Notes under the pieces: model-generated
The model's input: only the letters and a program-made list of their open reading frames with translations
What the model was told of the DNA's origin: nothing
Database searches by the model: none
Shown here: piece by piece, positions 56,977 through 64,000 of the stretch
Position numbering within the stretch: position 1 is the stretch's first letter
How the letters are laid out: every line of letters begins with the position of its first letter
Source: Dinoroseobacter sp.
Lineage (GTDB): Bacteria > Pseudomonadota > Alphaproteobacteria > Rhodobacterales > Rhodobacteraceae
Assembly (NCBI GenBank): GCA_017643385.1
Contig: JAEPNN010000012.1
Coordinates: forward strand, 1 to 64,000
Direction of reading: 5' to 3'
Length of the DNA: 64,000 nucleotides
Made by a program: the position numbers and the translations under genes

Positions 56977-58230
56977 CTAATGCGCGATGCCGGAAGCCGC
57001 GCCTTCGTCGATCAAAAACCCGGTGCGGAACCGGTCGGGATCAAAAGGACGACTAATTTCATGATGACTGCCTGTCGCAAGTAGATGGGCAAAAAGATAT
57101 CCGCCTGCAGGGATCGCCTTGAACCCACCTGTTCCCCACCCACAATTCAGGTAAATGCCATCGACCCCGCTGGGACCGATCAAAGGGGAACTGTCAGGCG
57201 TCACATCAACGATGCCGCCCCAATGTCGCAAAAGCTTTACCTTGGCGAGGGCAGGCGCAAATTCTACCAACCCGCCAATAACGTTTTCCTGCATCGGAAG
57301 ATTGCCGCGCTGACCGTAGGATGGCACCCGGTCAAGCCCGCCCCCAATAACCAGACCACCCTTGTCGGACTGGCTAAAATAAGCCCCATAGGCGGGAGAG
57401 AAGGCAACCGTGTCGATCACTGGCTTGAGGGGTTCCGAGACAAAGGCTTGCAAGGCGTAAGAATGGATTGGCACCTTGTAGCCGCCCAGTTTCGCCAGAA
57501 CTGAAGAATGTCCTGCAACCGCTGCACCCACTTTGCCGGCACGTATCGTGCCGTGTGTGGTTTCAACCCCTTTACAGACGCCGCCTTCAATCAGAAAATT
57601 GGTGACTTCGCATTGCTGGATAATGTCAACGCCAAGCGCATCCGCTGCCCTTGCATAGCCCCAGGCAACCGCATCATGTCGACCCGTCCCGCCGCGCGCC
57701 TGGAAAACCCCGCCGTGGATTGGAAAGCGCGCATCGGGCCGGAAGTTCAGGATCGGGGCAAGCTCTCTGACCCGCTCAGGTCCAACGAGTTCAGCGTCAG
57801 TCCCGTTGATCAGCATCGCATTCACGGTACGCGCTGCGAGCTCCATTTCTGGTTCTGAATGAGACAGAACCAGCATGCCACGCTGCGAAAACATCACGTT
57901 GTAATTCAGCTCACGTGAGAGACCTTCGTAAAGCCGCACCGAAAAATCGTAAAGCGCCGCACTTTCCGGGTAGTAATAGTTCGAACGGATTGCAGTTGTG
58001 TTCCGCCCAGTATTGCCCCCTCCGAGCCAGCCCTTTTCGATCACGGCCACCCGGGTGACACCATGTTTTTTCGCCAGATAGTACGCCGTGGCGAGGCCAT
58101 GTCCCCCTGCCCCGATAATGAGGACATCGTATTCCGACTTGGGCTTGGGGCTGCGCCAGGCTTGACCCCAACCTTTATGCCCGCGCATTGCTTCGCGCAG
58201 GAGCCTTAACGCGGAATAGGTATTCGCCAT
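56977..58230 (-). CDS. soxB: Sarcosine oxidase, beta subunit
   Basis: 417 residues, D-amino-acid-oxidase fold. FAD motif IIGAGGHGLATAYYLAKK near 38-55; KGWLGGGNTGRNTTAIRSNY; His172 in FPIHGGVFQ lies where FMN attaches covalently in related enzymes. First gene of soxBDAG. The operon feeds glycine and C1 units to GlyA, encoded 4 kb away. Its promoter must be in the 58.2-58.6 kb gap. Confidence 0.95.
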   Translation of the reverse strand: MANTYSALRLLREAMRGHKGWGQAWRSPKPKSEYDVLIIGAGGHGLATAYYLAKKHGVTRVAVIEKGWLGGGNTGRNTTAIRSNYYYPESAALYDFSVRLYEGLSRELNYNVMFSQRGMLVLSHSEPEMELAARTVNAMLINGTDAELVGPERVRELAPILNFRPDARFPIHGGVFQARGGTGRHDAVAWGYARAADALGVDIIQQCEVTNFLIEGGVCKGVETTHGTIRAGKVGAAVAGHSSVLAKLGGYKVPIHSYALQAFVSEPLKPVIDTVAFSPAYGAYFSQSDKGGLVIGGGLDRVPSYGQRGNLPMQENVIGGLVEFAPALAKVKLLRHWGGIVDVTPDSSPLIGPSGVDGIYLNCGWGTGGFKAIPAGGYLFAHLLATGSHHEISRPFDPDRFRTGFLIDEGAASGIAH

Positions 58231-58314
58231 TGTCCGGTTTCGCTTGTGCTTACGACGCGCGAAGATACACGCGAGATGACGCTACTGTGCCGGCCCCATA
58301 GGGGCAAGCGGACC

Positions 58315-58482
58315 TCAGCAGATGCGTGAAAGTTGCTGACCAAACAGCATATCGACAATGCGAGCCCCGCCAAACCGGGTGCACATAAAGACCGTACCGG
58401 GATTTTTGTCCAAAGCCCTGACGATGATGAAAGCGTTCTCGCCCTCTGGGGTTTGGCGTACTGGACATACGTCTAGTCTCAA
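58315..58482 (-). CDS. Possible small or relic ORF upstream of soxB
   Basis: A 55-codon frame starting TTG at 58482 and ending TGA at 58317-58315. It reads RQTPEGENAFIIVRALDKNP then GTVFMCTRFGGARIVDMLFG, more protein-like than the overlapping frames, but there is no ATG, and the TTG with AGAAGG 9 nt upstream lies in the tail of a hairpin. No family recognised. It could be a real small protein, a gene remnant, or chance; it occupies half of the gap between znuA and soxB. Confidence 0.25.
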   Translation of the reverse strand: MRLDVCPVRQTPEGENAFIIVRALDKNPGTVFMCTRFGGARIVDMLFGQQLSRIC

Positions 58483-58528
58483 AAGAAAAGCCCTTCTGAA
58501 CTCAGCGGAAACGCAGTCCAGAAGGGCT
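58480..58528 (-). terminator. Long hairpin with T-rich tail downstream of znuA
   Basis: A perfect 10-bp stem AGCCCTTCTG (58489-58498) / CAGAAGGGCT (58519-58528) encloses a 20-nt loop holding a smaller GCG-GAAA-CGC hairpin. On the minus strand it is followed by TTTTCTTTT, so it should end znuA transcripts. It lies 130 bp beyond the znuA stop. Such a long arm could also be a dispersed palindromic repeat. Confidence 0.6.
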
Positions 58529-58658
58529 CAAATCGATTCAGTTCTATTGCTTTCTCGCCATAACAGTGCAGCGTCTAAGAAGCCCACTGTCAGCGATCAC
58601 GCTTCGCTTTACCGGTGTCTTTTAACCCAACGACTTGCTAGGCGTAGCACATGCACTC
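58529..58658. other. Non-coding gap between znuA and its terminator
   Basis: 130 bp in which I see no coding frame, RNA gene or clear operator; together with 58231-58528 it makes the 428-bp interval between soxB and znuA. Confidence 0.3.
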
Positions 58659-59831
58659 CTAAAGACACTCAACCAACGTTCGCGCCATGTTTTTCATGAG
58701 CTCAGGATAGAGGTCCGCCCCAGGTTCGAGCGCGGCGCCCAGCGGATCGATAACGCCAGTGTTGGCTTCGGTACCACTTAGCACGGTATCCACTAGGCCC
58801 GCGTTGAACTGCGGTTCCGAAAGAACGCAATCGATCCCTTGCTCACTAATGCGTGCCTGAATTTCCGCAACTCGCGCAGGGCTGGGATCGGACGCGTCAC
58901 CCAGTGAAATTGCACCCGAAGCCGATATATCGAAATCCTTTTCGAAATACTGGTACGCGTCGTGGAAAACAATAAAGCTGCCCCCGCGAACAGGTGCCAG
59001 CATCTCGTCGATTTCTACAGACAGCGCTTCCATTTCAGCTCGCGCCTCAGCTGCGTTTGCAAAATAGGCACCAGCATTCTCGGGATCAGTCGCCGAAAGT
59101 TGTGCAGCAATCACGTTAAGCCAGTTGCCCGCATTCTGGAGGGAAAGCCAGGCATGCGGGTCATGATCCCCGTGGTCATGACCATCATGTCCTTTGTGGT
59201 CGTCATGGTCGTCGTGGTCATCATGATCGTCGTGATCATCGTGGTCGTCATGATCATCGTGATCATCGTGATCGTCATGATCGTCGTGATCGTCGTGATC
59301 ATCGTGATCGTCATGATCGTCATGATCGTCGTGATCATCGTGATCATCGTGATCGTCATGATCGTCGTGATCGTCATGATCGTCATGATCGTCGTGATCG
59401 TCGTGATCGTCGTGGTCGTCATGATCATCGTGGTCGTCGTGATCATCGTGATCATCGTGATCATGCGCCTCAAACAATGCACCTTCGCGGAAATCCAGCA
59501 GCAAAGTCTCTTCTATTTCAAGCAATTCTGTGATGGTGGCATCTGCCGCCAGTGTTTCCAACGCGTTTCCCAACCAAGGCGTCAGGCCCTCACCCATCCA
59601 GAACACGAGGTCTGCGCTTTGCAACGCGGCTGCCTCTGATGGGCGCAAGTTGTACTCATGCGGTGACGCCCCAGTTTGTACGATCAGGTTCGGGACCCCA
59701 ACACCATCCATCACGCGGGCTACAAGCGAATGAACAGGCGCGATATCGACTGCAACACTGGGCACATCAGCCATTGCAGTGCTGCTCATGAGTGCAGCGC
59801 CAACCGAGATGGGAACAAGCTTTCTGGACAT
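58659..59831 (-). CDS. znuA: Zinc ABC transporter, substrate-binding protein with giant His/Asp loop
   Basis: 390 residues. Signal peptide cleaved near Ala21 (SSTAMA). Zinc ligands by comparison with E. coli ZnuA: His58 (GASPHEYNLRPSE), His226 (DPHAWLSL), His290 (VFHDAYQYFEKDF) and Asp362 (VIDPLGA); Cys334 and Cys389 can form the conserved disulfide. Between the first and second ligands lies a run of 29 HDD triplets (87 residues) flanked by more His/Asp. Without it the protein is 303 residues, the usual size. The loop should bind many zinc ions. Divergent from zur across a probable Zur operator. Confidence 0.95.
   Translation of the reverse strand: MSRKLVPISVGAALMSSTAMADVPSVAVDIAPVHSLVARVMDGVGVPNLIVQTGASPHEYNLRPSEAAALQSADLVFWMGEGLTPWLGNALETLAADATITELLEIEETLLLDFREGALFEAHDHDDHDDHDDHDDHDDHDDHDDHDDHDDHDDHDDHDDHDDHDDHDDHDDHDDHDDHDDHDDHDDHDDHDDHDDHDDHDDHDDHDDHDDHKGHDGHDHGDHDPHAWLSLQNAGNWLNVIAAQLSATDPENAGAYFANAAEARAEMEALSVEIDEMLAPVRGGSFIVFHDAYQYFEKDFDISASGAISLGDASDPSPARVAEIQARISEQGIDCVLSEPQFNAGLVDTVLSGTEANTGVIDPLGAALEPGADLYPELMKNMARTLVECL
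59199..59459. repeat. 9-bp tandem repeat coding for (HDD)29 in znuA
   Basis: 29 units of 9 bp, RTCRTCRTG on the plus strand (R = A or G), in phase with the znuA codons. Only the wobble positions vary, and they do so in larger patterns: for example ATCATCGTG followed by ATCGTCATG recurs at units 8-9, 12-13 and 17-18, suggesting duplication of multi-unit blocks as well as single-unit slippage. The antisense strand is open only because these codons lack stops in reverse. Confidence 0.95.
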
Positions 59832-59842
59832 TTAGACACCTG

Positions 59843-59886
59843 CGTGATTGTATAACATCAACGTCAGTATATGATATAATGTAACA
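59843..59886. promoter_or_regulatory. Probable Zur operators between znuA and zur
   Basis: Two sites resemble the Zur consensus TGTTATANTATAACA on the minus strand: TGTTACATTATATCA (59886-59872, 13 of 14 fixed or near-fixed positions apart from one) and TGTTATACAATCACG (59857-59843, weaker). The first overlaps a perfect TATAAT (59875-59880) that may be the -10 of zur. Binding would repress both directions when zinc is plentiful. Confidence 0.6.
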
Positions 59887-59909
59887 CTACAAGTAATGGG
59901 TGAGACGTA

Positions 59910-60404
59910 ATGACTGAAATCTCAACACCCTTGGGATTTGAGCGCCATGACCATGTTCATTGCGTCGATCAGGGCCTTCTCTCCGCCGAACAACGCTGCG
60001 CAGAACAGGGACTTAGGCTGACACCTGTGCGGCGAAAGGTTTTGGAATTACTGCTGCAAGAGCATCGTGCGCTCAGAGCATATGCCATTCTGGAACTCTT
60101 GCGCGAAGCAGGATTTGGATCGCAGCCACCAGTCGCATATCGCGCTCTCGATTTTCTGGTGGAACATGGATTTGCCCACAAGATCGAGAAGCTTAATGCC
60201 TTTGTGGCCTGTGCTTATCCAGGTGAAATGCACTCTCCGGCATTCATGATTTGCAGGAAGTGTGATGCCATCGCTGAAGCACACTCTGCACCAGCGAGAG
60301 GCATTCTGGGCGTTGCAGCGCGTGCGTCAGGCTTTCAGATCGAAAAAACTATGGTCGAGGCGGAAGGCCTTTGCCCGTCCTGTACAGATCAGCCCGACGC
60401 ATGA
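59910..60404 (+). CDS. zur: Zinc uptake regulator, Fur family
   Basis: 164 residues. Winged-helix domain (GLRLTPVRRKVLELLLQEHR, VAYRALDFLVEHGFAHKIE) and C-terminal metal domain with the structural zinc Cys pairs CRKC and CPSC. Zur rather than Fur because of the znu context and the AYRALD helix. GGTGAG precedes the ATG. Overlaps znuC by 4 bp, so it autoregulates with the transporter. Confidence 0.93.
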   Translation: MTEISTPLGFERHDHVHCVDQGLLSAEQRCAEQGLRLTPVRRKVLELLLQEHRALRAYAILELLREAGFGSQPPVAYRALDFLVEHGFAHKIEKLNAFVACAYPGEMHSPAFMICRKCDAIAEAHSAPARGILGVAARASGFQIEKTMVEAEGLCPSCTDQPDA

Positions 60405-61132
60405 GCCTAATCTCGATAGAAAACCTAAGTGTCCGCTATGGGGCGCAAACGGTTCTCGCCAACGTAGATTTAAGCGTTGAGCAAGGGGAAATTGTTACGA
60501 TCGTTGGTCCAAACGGATCAGGTAAGACAAGCCTTTTCAGAGCTATTATTGGGGCGATTAACCCGAGTTCTGGAACGATCAAGCGCAAGCAAGGCGTGCG
60601 GATCGGCTATGTTCCACAGCGATTGCACATTGATCCCACGCTTCCAATTACGGTTGAGCGTTTCATGCGTTTGACGGGACGCATCTCACGCGCTGACTGT
60701 ATCAAAGCACTCGAAACGGCAGGCGCTCCACATCTACTCAAACGCCAGATGTCCGAACTTTCCGGAGGGCAGTTTCAGCGTGTGCTTCTCGCGCGCGCGC
60801 TGATCAATAGCCCAGACATTCTGTTGCTAGACGAGGCCACGCAGGGTCTTGATCAACTGGGATCGGCTGAGTTTTACCGCCAGATCGAAAAGGTTCGAAA
60901 GGAAACGGGCTGCGCCGTTTTGATGATTAGCCATGAGTTACACGTTGTCATGAGCGCCTCCGATCGCGTGATTTGCCTGAATGGTCACGTATGTTGCCAA
61001 GGCGCGCCGGCTGTCGTCGCTTCGGCCCCCGAATACCGTGCTCTTTTTGGCACCGGGACAGGTGGAGCGCTCGCACTCTACAGGCACGATCACGACCATG
61101 ATCATGACCATCCCCACGAGGCTGCCGAGTAG
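60401..61132 (+). CDS. znuC: Zinc ABC transporter, ATP-binding protein
   Basis: 243 residues from ATG 60401. Walker A GPNGSGKTS, signature LSGGQFQRVLLARALI, Walker B LLLDEATQGLD. The C-terminus ends in the His/Asp tail RHDHDHDHDHPHEAAE, typical of ZnuC and probably a zinc sensor or store. Overlaps zur by 4 bp and znuB by 1 bp. Confidence 0.95.
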   Translation: MSLISIENLSVRYGAQTVLANVDLSVEQGEIVTIVGPNGSGKTSLFRAIIGAINPSSGTIKRKQGVRIGYVPQRLHIDPTLPITVERFMRLTGRISRADCIKALETAGAPHLLKRQMSELSGGQFQRVLLARALINSPDILLLDEATQGLDQLGSAEFYRQIEKVRKETGCAVLMISHELHVVMSASDRVICLNGHVCCQGAPAVVASAPEYRALFGTGTGGALALYRHDHDHDHDHPHEAAE

Positions 61133-61938
61133 TGCTGGACGACTTCATGACACGTGCAACGCTTGCCGGGATTGGCGTGGCGTTTGCCGCCGCTCCGCTT
61201 GGTTGCTTTGTGGTTTGGCGTAGGATGGCGTATTTCGGGGACGCCACCGCGCATGCGGCAATTCTGGGCGTGGCCCTGGCCTTGGCGCTCGAGACATCGA
61301 TCTTTGCCGGAACCGTTGCGGTTGCATTGACCATGGCGCTGACAGTGACCATTCTTTCTGGACGTGGCTACGCGATGGATACGCTGCTGGGCGTGCTTGC
61401 ACATTCTGCGCTGGCTTTCGGTCTGGTTGCCGTGTCGTTCCTTTCGGGTATCCGGATCGACCTGATGGCATACCTTTTCGGCGATATCCTCGCGGTGTCC
61501 CGCTTTGACCTTCTAGTGATCTGGGGCGGTGCTGCATTGGTGGTTGCTCTGATAACCTGGCGATGGTCAGGCCTCCTTGCATCGACGCTGAACGAAGAAC
61601 TTGCTTATGCCAGCGGGCTCGACCCGAAACGCGAACAACTCATCCTGACGCTTGCCCTCGCGATTACCGTCGCTGTCGCGATCAAAGTTGTTGGCGTACT
61701 GCTGATTGCCGCGATGTTGATTATTCCAGCAGCAGCCGCACGAAATCTGTCGCAAACACCGGAAGCGATGGCTGTAATAGCCGCGGGTATCGGCGCTGTG
61801 TCCGCTGTCGTCGGCTTGAGAGGTGCCTATATATTCGATACGCCGGCAGGACCATCCATCGTTTGCGTCGCCGCCATAATCTTCGCAGTGCTGTCGATGT
61901 TTCGACGTCGTGGAGACAGTCAGATGGCAGGTCGATAG
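61132..61938 (+). CDS. znuB: Zinc ABC transporter, permease
   Basis: 268 residues with about eight helices. WRRMAYFGDATAHAAILGVALA is the family signature at the start; LLIAAMLIIPAAAARNLS near the end. The GTG at 61132 shares one base with the znuC stop; an ATG at 61147 would shorten it by five residues. Last gene of zur-znuC-znuB; terminator 61 bp downstream. Confidence 0.94.
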   Translation: MLDDFMTRATLAGIGVAFAAAPLGCFVVWRRMAYFGDATAHAAILGVALALALETSIFAGTVAVALTMALTVTILSGRGYAMDTLLGVLAHSALAFGLVAVSFLSGIRIDLMAYLFGDILAVSRFDLLVIWGGAALVVALITWRWSGLLASTLNEELAYASGLDPKREQLILTLALAITVAVAIKVVGVLLIAAMLIIPAAAARNLSQTPEAMAVIAAGIGAVSAVVGLRGAYIFDTPAGPSIVCVAAIIFAVLSMFRRRGDSQMAGR

Positions 61939-61998
61939 GTTCAATTCGGGCCCAGATTTGCCAAGTCGCAATCGGAATTTGGGAGCACTTAAAAAATG

Positions 61999-62040
61999 CC
62001 AAAGGCCCCCAGAAGCTGGAGGCCTTTGGATTTGGTTTTT
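61999..62040 (+). terminator. Bidirectional terminator between znuB and glyA
   Basis: Stem CCAAAGGCC (61999-62007) / GGCCTTTGG (62021-62029), extended inside by CCAG-AAG-CTGG, followed by TTTGGTTTTT. On the minus strand the same stem is followed by CATTTTTT, so it can also stop glyA transcripts. No gene is visible in the remaining 160 bp to the glyA stop. Confidence 0.85.
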
Positions 62041-62202
62041 GTCTGAGCACCGAATATCCAAACGCACACGACACCTGTCGATCCGCTTGCGGCGGGCTGT
62101 AGCACGTGACGAACAGGTTTCTCGTTTGGATACAGGCCACTGATCCGAAACCCTGGCTAAGCATTTGGTCCCCGTCAGGATCGGGCAAAGCTAACCTCAA
62201 GC

Positions 62203-63489
62203 TCAGTAAATCGGGAATTGTTTGCACATTCCCATAACTTCGCTTTTGACGCGCGCTTCGACCTCATCATTTCTGTCACCGCCATTTACCTGCAATCCAT
62301 CCACGACATCGACAATCCAGTTGCCAATCTGCTTGAACTCAAGCTCCGTGAACCCCCGCGTCGTCCCCGCAGGCGAGCCCAGTCGCAGACCCGATGTGAT
62401 CGTGGGCTTTTCTGAATCAAACGGAATACCGTTCTTGTTGCATGTGATGTGCGCACGGCCCAAGGCGACTTCGGCAGCGTTGCCTTTCACGCCTTTCGGG
62501 CGCAGATCGACCAACATCAGATGCGTGTCAGTGCCACCGGTGACGACGCTCAGGCCTCCTTCCACAAGGCTACCCGCAAGGGCTTGGGCGTTCCGAATGA
62601 CCTGCTTCTGATATTCAACGAAAGATGGCTGCAAGGCTTCGCCAAAAGCTACCGCCTTGGCAGCAATGACATGCATCAGCGGGCCACCTTGAATGCCCGG
62701 GAAAATTGCAGAATTGAACTTCTTCGCCAGCGCCTCGTCATTTGTGAGGATCATGCCACCGCGCGGGCCGCGTAAAGTCTTGTGGGTTGTAGTGGTTGCT
62801 GCATGAACATGTGGAAACGGCGACGGATAAAGACCTGCTGCAATCAAGCCCGCGAAATGCGCAATATCAGCGAGCAAATATGCGCCTACCTTGTCCGCGA
62901 TTTCACGAAAGCGTGCGAAGTCCAACTGCCTTGGTATCGCCGAGCCACCCGCGATGATCATCGCCGGCTTATGTTCAAGTGCCAGCGCTTCGACCTGATC
63001 GTAATCCACGTCCAGCGTATCTTCGCGCACCCCATAGTGAACAGCGTTGAACCACTTTCCAGACTGGTTTGGCCGTGCGCCGTGAGTCAGGTGGCCACCT
63101 GCTTCAAGCGACATGCCCAGGATCGTATCACCCGGCTTAAGGAGCGCCTGAAACACACCCTGGTTTGCTTGGCTGCCGCTGTTGGGCTGCACATTGGCAA
63201 AGCCACAATCGAAAAGCTTACAGGCCCGCTCAATTGCGAGGTCCTCGGCCACGTCCACATGCTGACAACCGCCATAATAGCGACGCCCGGAATAACCTTC
63301 GGCATATTTGTTCGTCATTACAGACCCCTGGGCCTGCATCACCGCTTGGGACACGATGTTTTCGGACGCGATCAGTTCGATCTCTTCACGCTGGCGCCCA
63401 AGCTCTTTGGTAATGGCATCAAATACGGCGGTGTCGGTATCTGCCAGATCGCTCGTAAAGAAACCGGTATTGCGGTGAGGTGCATTCAT
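62203..63489 (-). CDS. glyA: Serine hydroxymethyltransferase
   Basis: 428 residues from ATG 63489 ([11 protein letters not shown]). Interconverts serine and glycine with tetrahydrofolate. [28 protein letters not shown], the PLP lysine in [14 protein letters not shown], and a conserved C-terminal [15 protein letters not shown]. The longer frame to 63552 is not protein-like. It can combine the glycine and methylene-tetrahydrofolate made by sarcosine oxidase. Confidence 0.96.
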   Translation of the reverse strand: MNAPHRNTGFFTSDLADTDTAVFDAITKELGRQREEIELIASENIVSQAVMQAQGSVMTNKYAEGYSGRRYYGGCQHVDVAEDLAIERACKLFDCGFANVQPNSGSQANQGVFQALLKPGDTILGMSLEAGGHLTHGARPNQSGKWFNAVHYGVREDTLDVDYDQVEALALEHKPAMIIAGGSAIPRQLDFARFREIADKVGAYLLADIAHFAGLIAAGLYPSPFPHVHAATTTTHKTLRGPRGGMILTNDEALAKKFNSAIFPGIQGGPLMHVIAAKAVAFGEALQPSFVEYQKQVIRNAQALAGSLVEGGLSVVTGGTDTHLMLVDLRPKGVKGNAAEVALGRAHITCNKNGIPFDSEKPTITSGLRLGSPAGTTRGFTELEFKQIGNWIVDVVDGLQVNGGDRNDEVEARVKSEVMGMCKQFPIY

Positions 63490-63508
63490 AATTTCGGTTA
63501 CCTTTTGT

Positions 63509-64000
63509 TTAGGCCACGCGGTCCCGCGGTGCTCGGCCTTCGAAAAAATCATTTAGGTTATCGAGGACGCGGAAGCCCATGGCCTGCCGCGCTTCACGGG
63601 TCGCGCTGCCCAAGTGCGGTAGCATCACGACGTTTTCGCATTGTGCAAGAACCGGATTGATCGCAGGCTCTCGCTCAAAAACATCCAGGGCTGCGCCTCC
63701 GATGGTTTCGTATTGAAGCGACTGCGCAAGTGCGGCCTCGTCCACTACCTCGCCACGCGCGGTGTTGATCAAGATCGCGTCGGGTTTCATCAGATCGAGC
63801 CGCTGGCTGTTGATCAGCTTGGTATTCGCTTCCCCGCCGGGGCAGTGCAACGAAACAAAGTCGCATTGCGGCAGCAGTTCCTCGATCGTCGAAACCTGTG
63901 TCGCATTATACTGCGCCAGAACGTCTGGCCGGACTGGAGAACGATTGTAGACCACAATGTCCATTCCAAAACCATGATGCGCGCGTCGTGCCATTTCTTG
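63509..64000 (-). CDS. D-2-hydroxyacid dehydrogenase, C-terminal part (runs off window)
   Basis: At least 163 residues ending at 63509; the start lies beyond 64000. NAD-binding region [45 protein letters not shown] with catalytic Arg, Glu in [11 protein letters not shown] and catalytic His in MLPHLGSAT. Glyoxylate/hydroxypyruvate reductase is likely in this context, but the substrate region is not visible. Stop is 19 bp upstream of the glyA start; cotranscription is likely. Confidence 0.9.
   Translation of the reverse strand, partial: QEMARRAHHGFGMDIVVYNRSPVRPDVLAQYNATQVSTIEELLPQCDFVSLHCPGGEANTKLINSQRLDLMKPDAILINTARGEVVDEAALAQSLQYETIGGAALDVFEREPAINPVLAQCENVVMLPHLGSATREARQAMGFRVLDNLNDFFEGRAPRDRVA

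Noticed and set aside
58962-59639. A 225-codon plus-strand frame through the znuA repeat, rich in Val/Ile/Met
   Set aside because: It is the antisense of Asp and His codons, which cannot give stops in this reverse frame; the flanking parts are not protein-like and znuA is well supported.
1-64000. Search for insertion sequences, phage genes, CRISPR repeats, toxin-antitoxin pairs and tRNA genes
   Set aside because: No transposase, integrase, regularly spaced repeats, antitoxin-like pair or cloverleaf was recognised by eye; a tRNAscan and repeat search would be the decisive check.

Overview
The window is a gene-dense, moderately GC-rich stretch of chromosome from a marine-type alphaproteobacterium of the Rhodobacteraceae (Roseobacter clade). 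The evidence is gene order as much as protein similarity: chvI-chvG-hprK-rapZ-EIIA-HPr beside pckA; etfBA followed by 3-hydroxybutyryl-CoA dehydrogenase; def-def2-fmt; rpoZ-rsh-DUF2062-pdxJ-acpS-lepB-rnc-era-DUF1491-recO; heterotetrameric sarcosine oxidase soxBDAG; and a methylsuccinyl-CoA-dehydrogenase-type acyl-CoA dehydrogenase. I see no insertion sequences, phage genes, CRISPR arrays, rRNA or tRNA genes. This is core chromosome, not an island.

Layout. 1-5.6 kb (minus): start of tuf with a structured leader, a lipoprotein, an M48 metalloprotease, a DUF898 membrane protein and parC. 5.7-9.2 kb (plus): an SDR, a small twin-helix membrane protein, PduO-type cobalamin adenosyltransferase and etfBA, closed by a strong terminator. 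9.2-16.6 kb: DUF6473 gene, 3-hydroxybutyryl-CoA dehydrogenase, an acyltransferase, and the regulatory PTS/ChvGI block. 16.9-21.8 kb: pckA, modABC and a TSUP permease. 22-26.8 kb: acyl-CoA dehydrogenase, an extended SDR, a META lipoprotein, recO and a Pr6Pr protein. 26.7-35.1 kb (minus): DUF1491, era, rnc, lepB, acpS, pdxJ, DUF2062, rsh, rpoZ and folK. 35.4-38.6 kb (plus): ispH, DUF3429, methyltransferase, rnhA and TRIC channel. 38.6-43.9 kb: fmt/def/def2, a PatB-like lyase, a DnaA-box cluster, a glutathionyl-hydroquinone reductase and a degenerate receiver protein. 44.1-47.2 kb: cobC, cobD and a lytic transglycosylase. 47.3-53.3 kb: smc, a membrane protein with two palindromes in its leader, and a dipeptidase. 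53.4-58.2 kb: soxBDAG. 58.3-61.9 kb: zinc uptake locus znuA / zur-znuC-znuB. 62.2-64 kb: glyA and the 3' part of a 2-hydroxyacid dehydrogenase.

How the genes fit together. PTS proteins HPr, EIIA and HPr kinase with ChvGI next to pckA suggest control of carbon entry into and out of the TCA cycle. EtfBA, the acyl-CoA dehydrogenase and hydroxybutyryl-CoA dehydrogenase serve acyl-CoA/C4 metabolism. Sarcosine oxidase makes glycine and methylene-tetrahydrofolate, the substrates GlyA turns into serine. Def/Fmt formylate and deformylate the initiator methionine. The znu locus is a complete Zur-regulated zinc importer whose binding protein carries an exceptionally long Asp/His repeat.

No wholly new multi-gene system is evident. 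The observations most worth checking are the (HDD)29 repeat in ZnuA, a deformylase paralogue with HQxDH instead of HExDH, an orphan receiver domain with Asn in place of the phospho-acceptor Asp, mutually exclusive hairpins in the tuf leader, a DnaA-box cluster inside a promoter, twin palindromes in the leader of a membrane-protein/dipeptidase pair, and a 21-bp-spaced direct repeat upstream of pckA.
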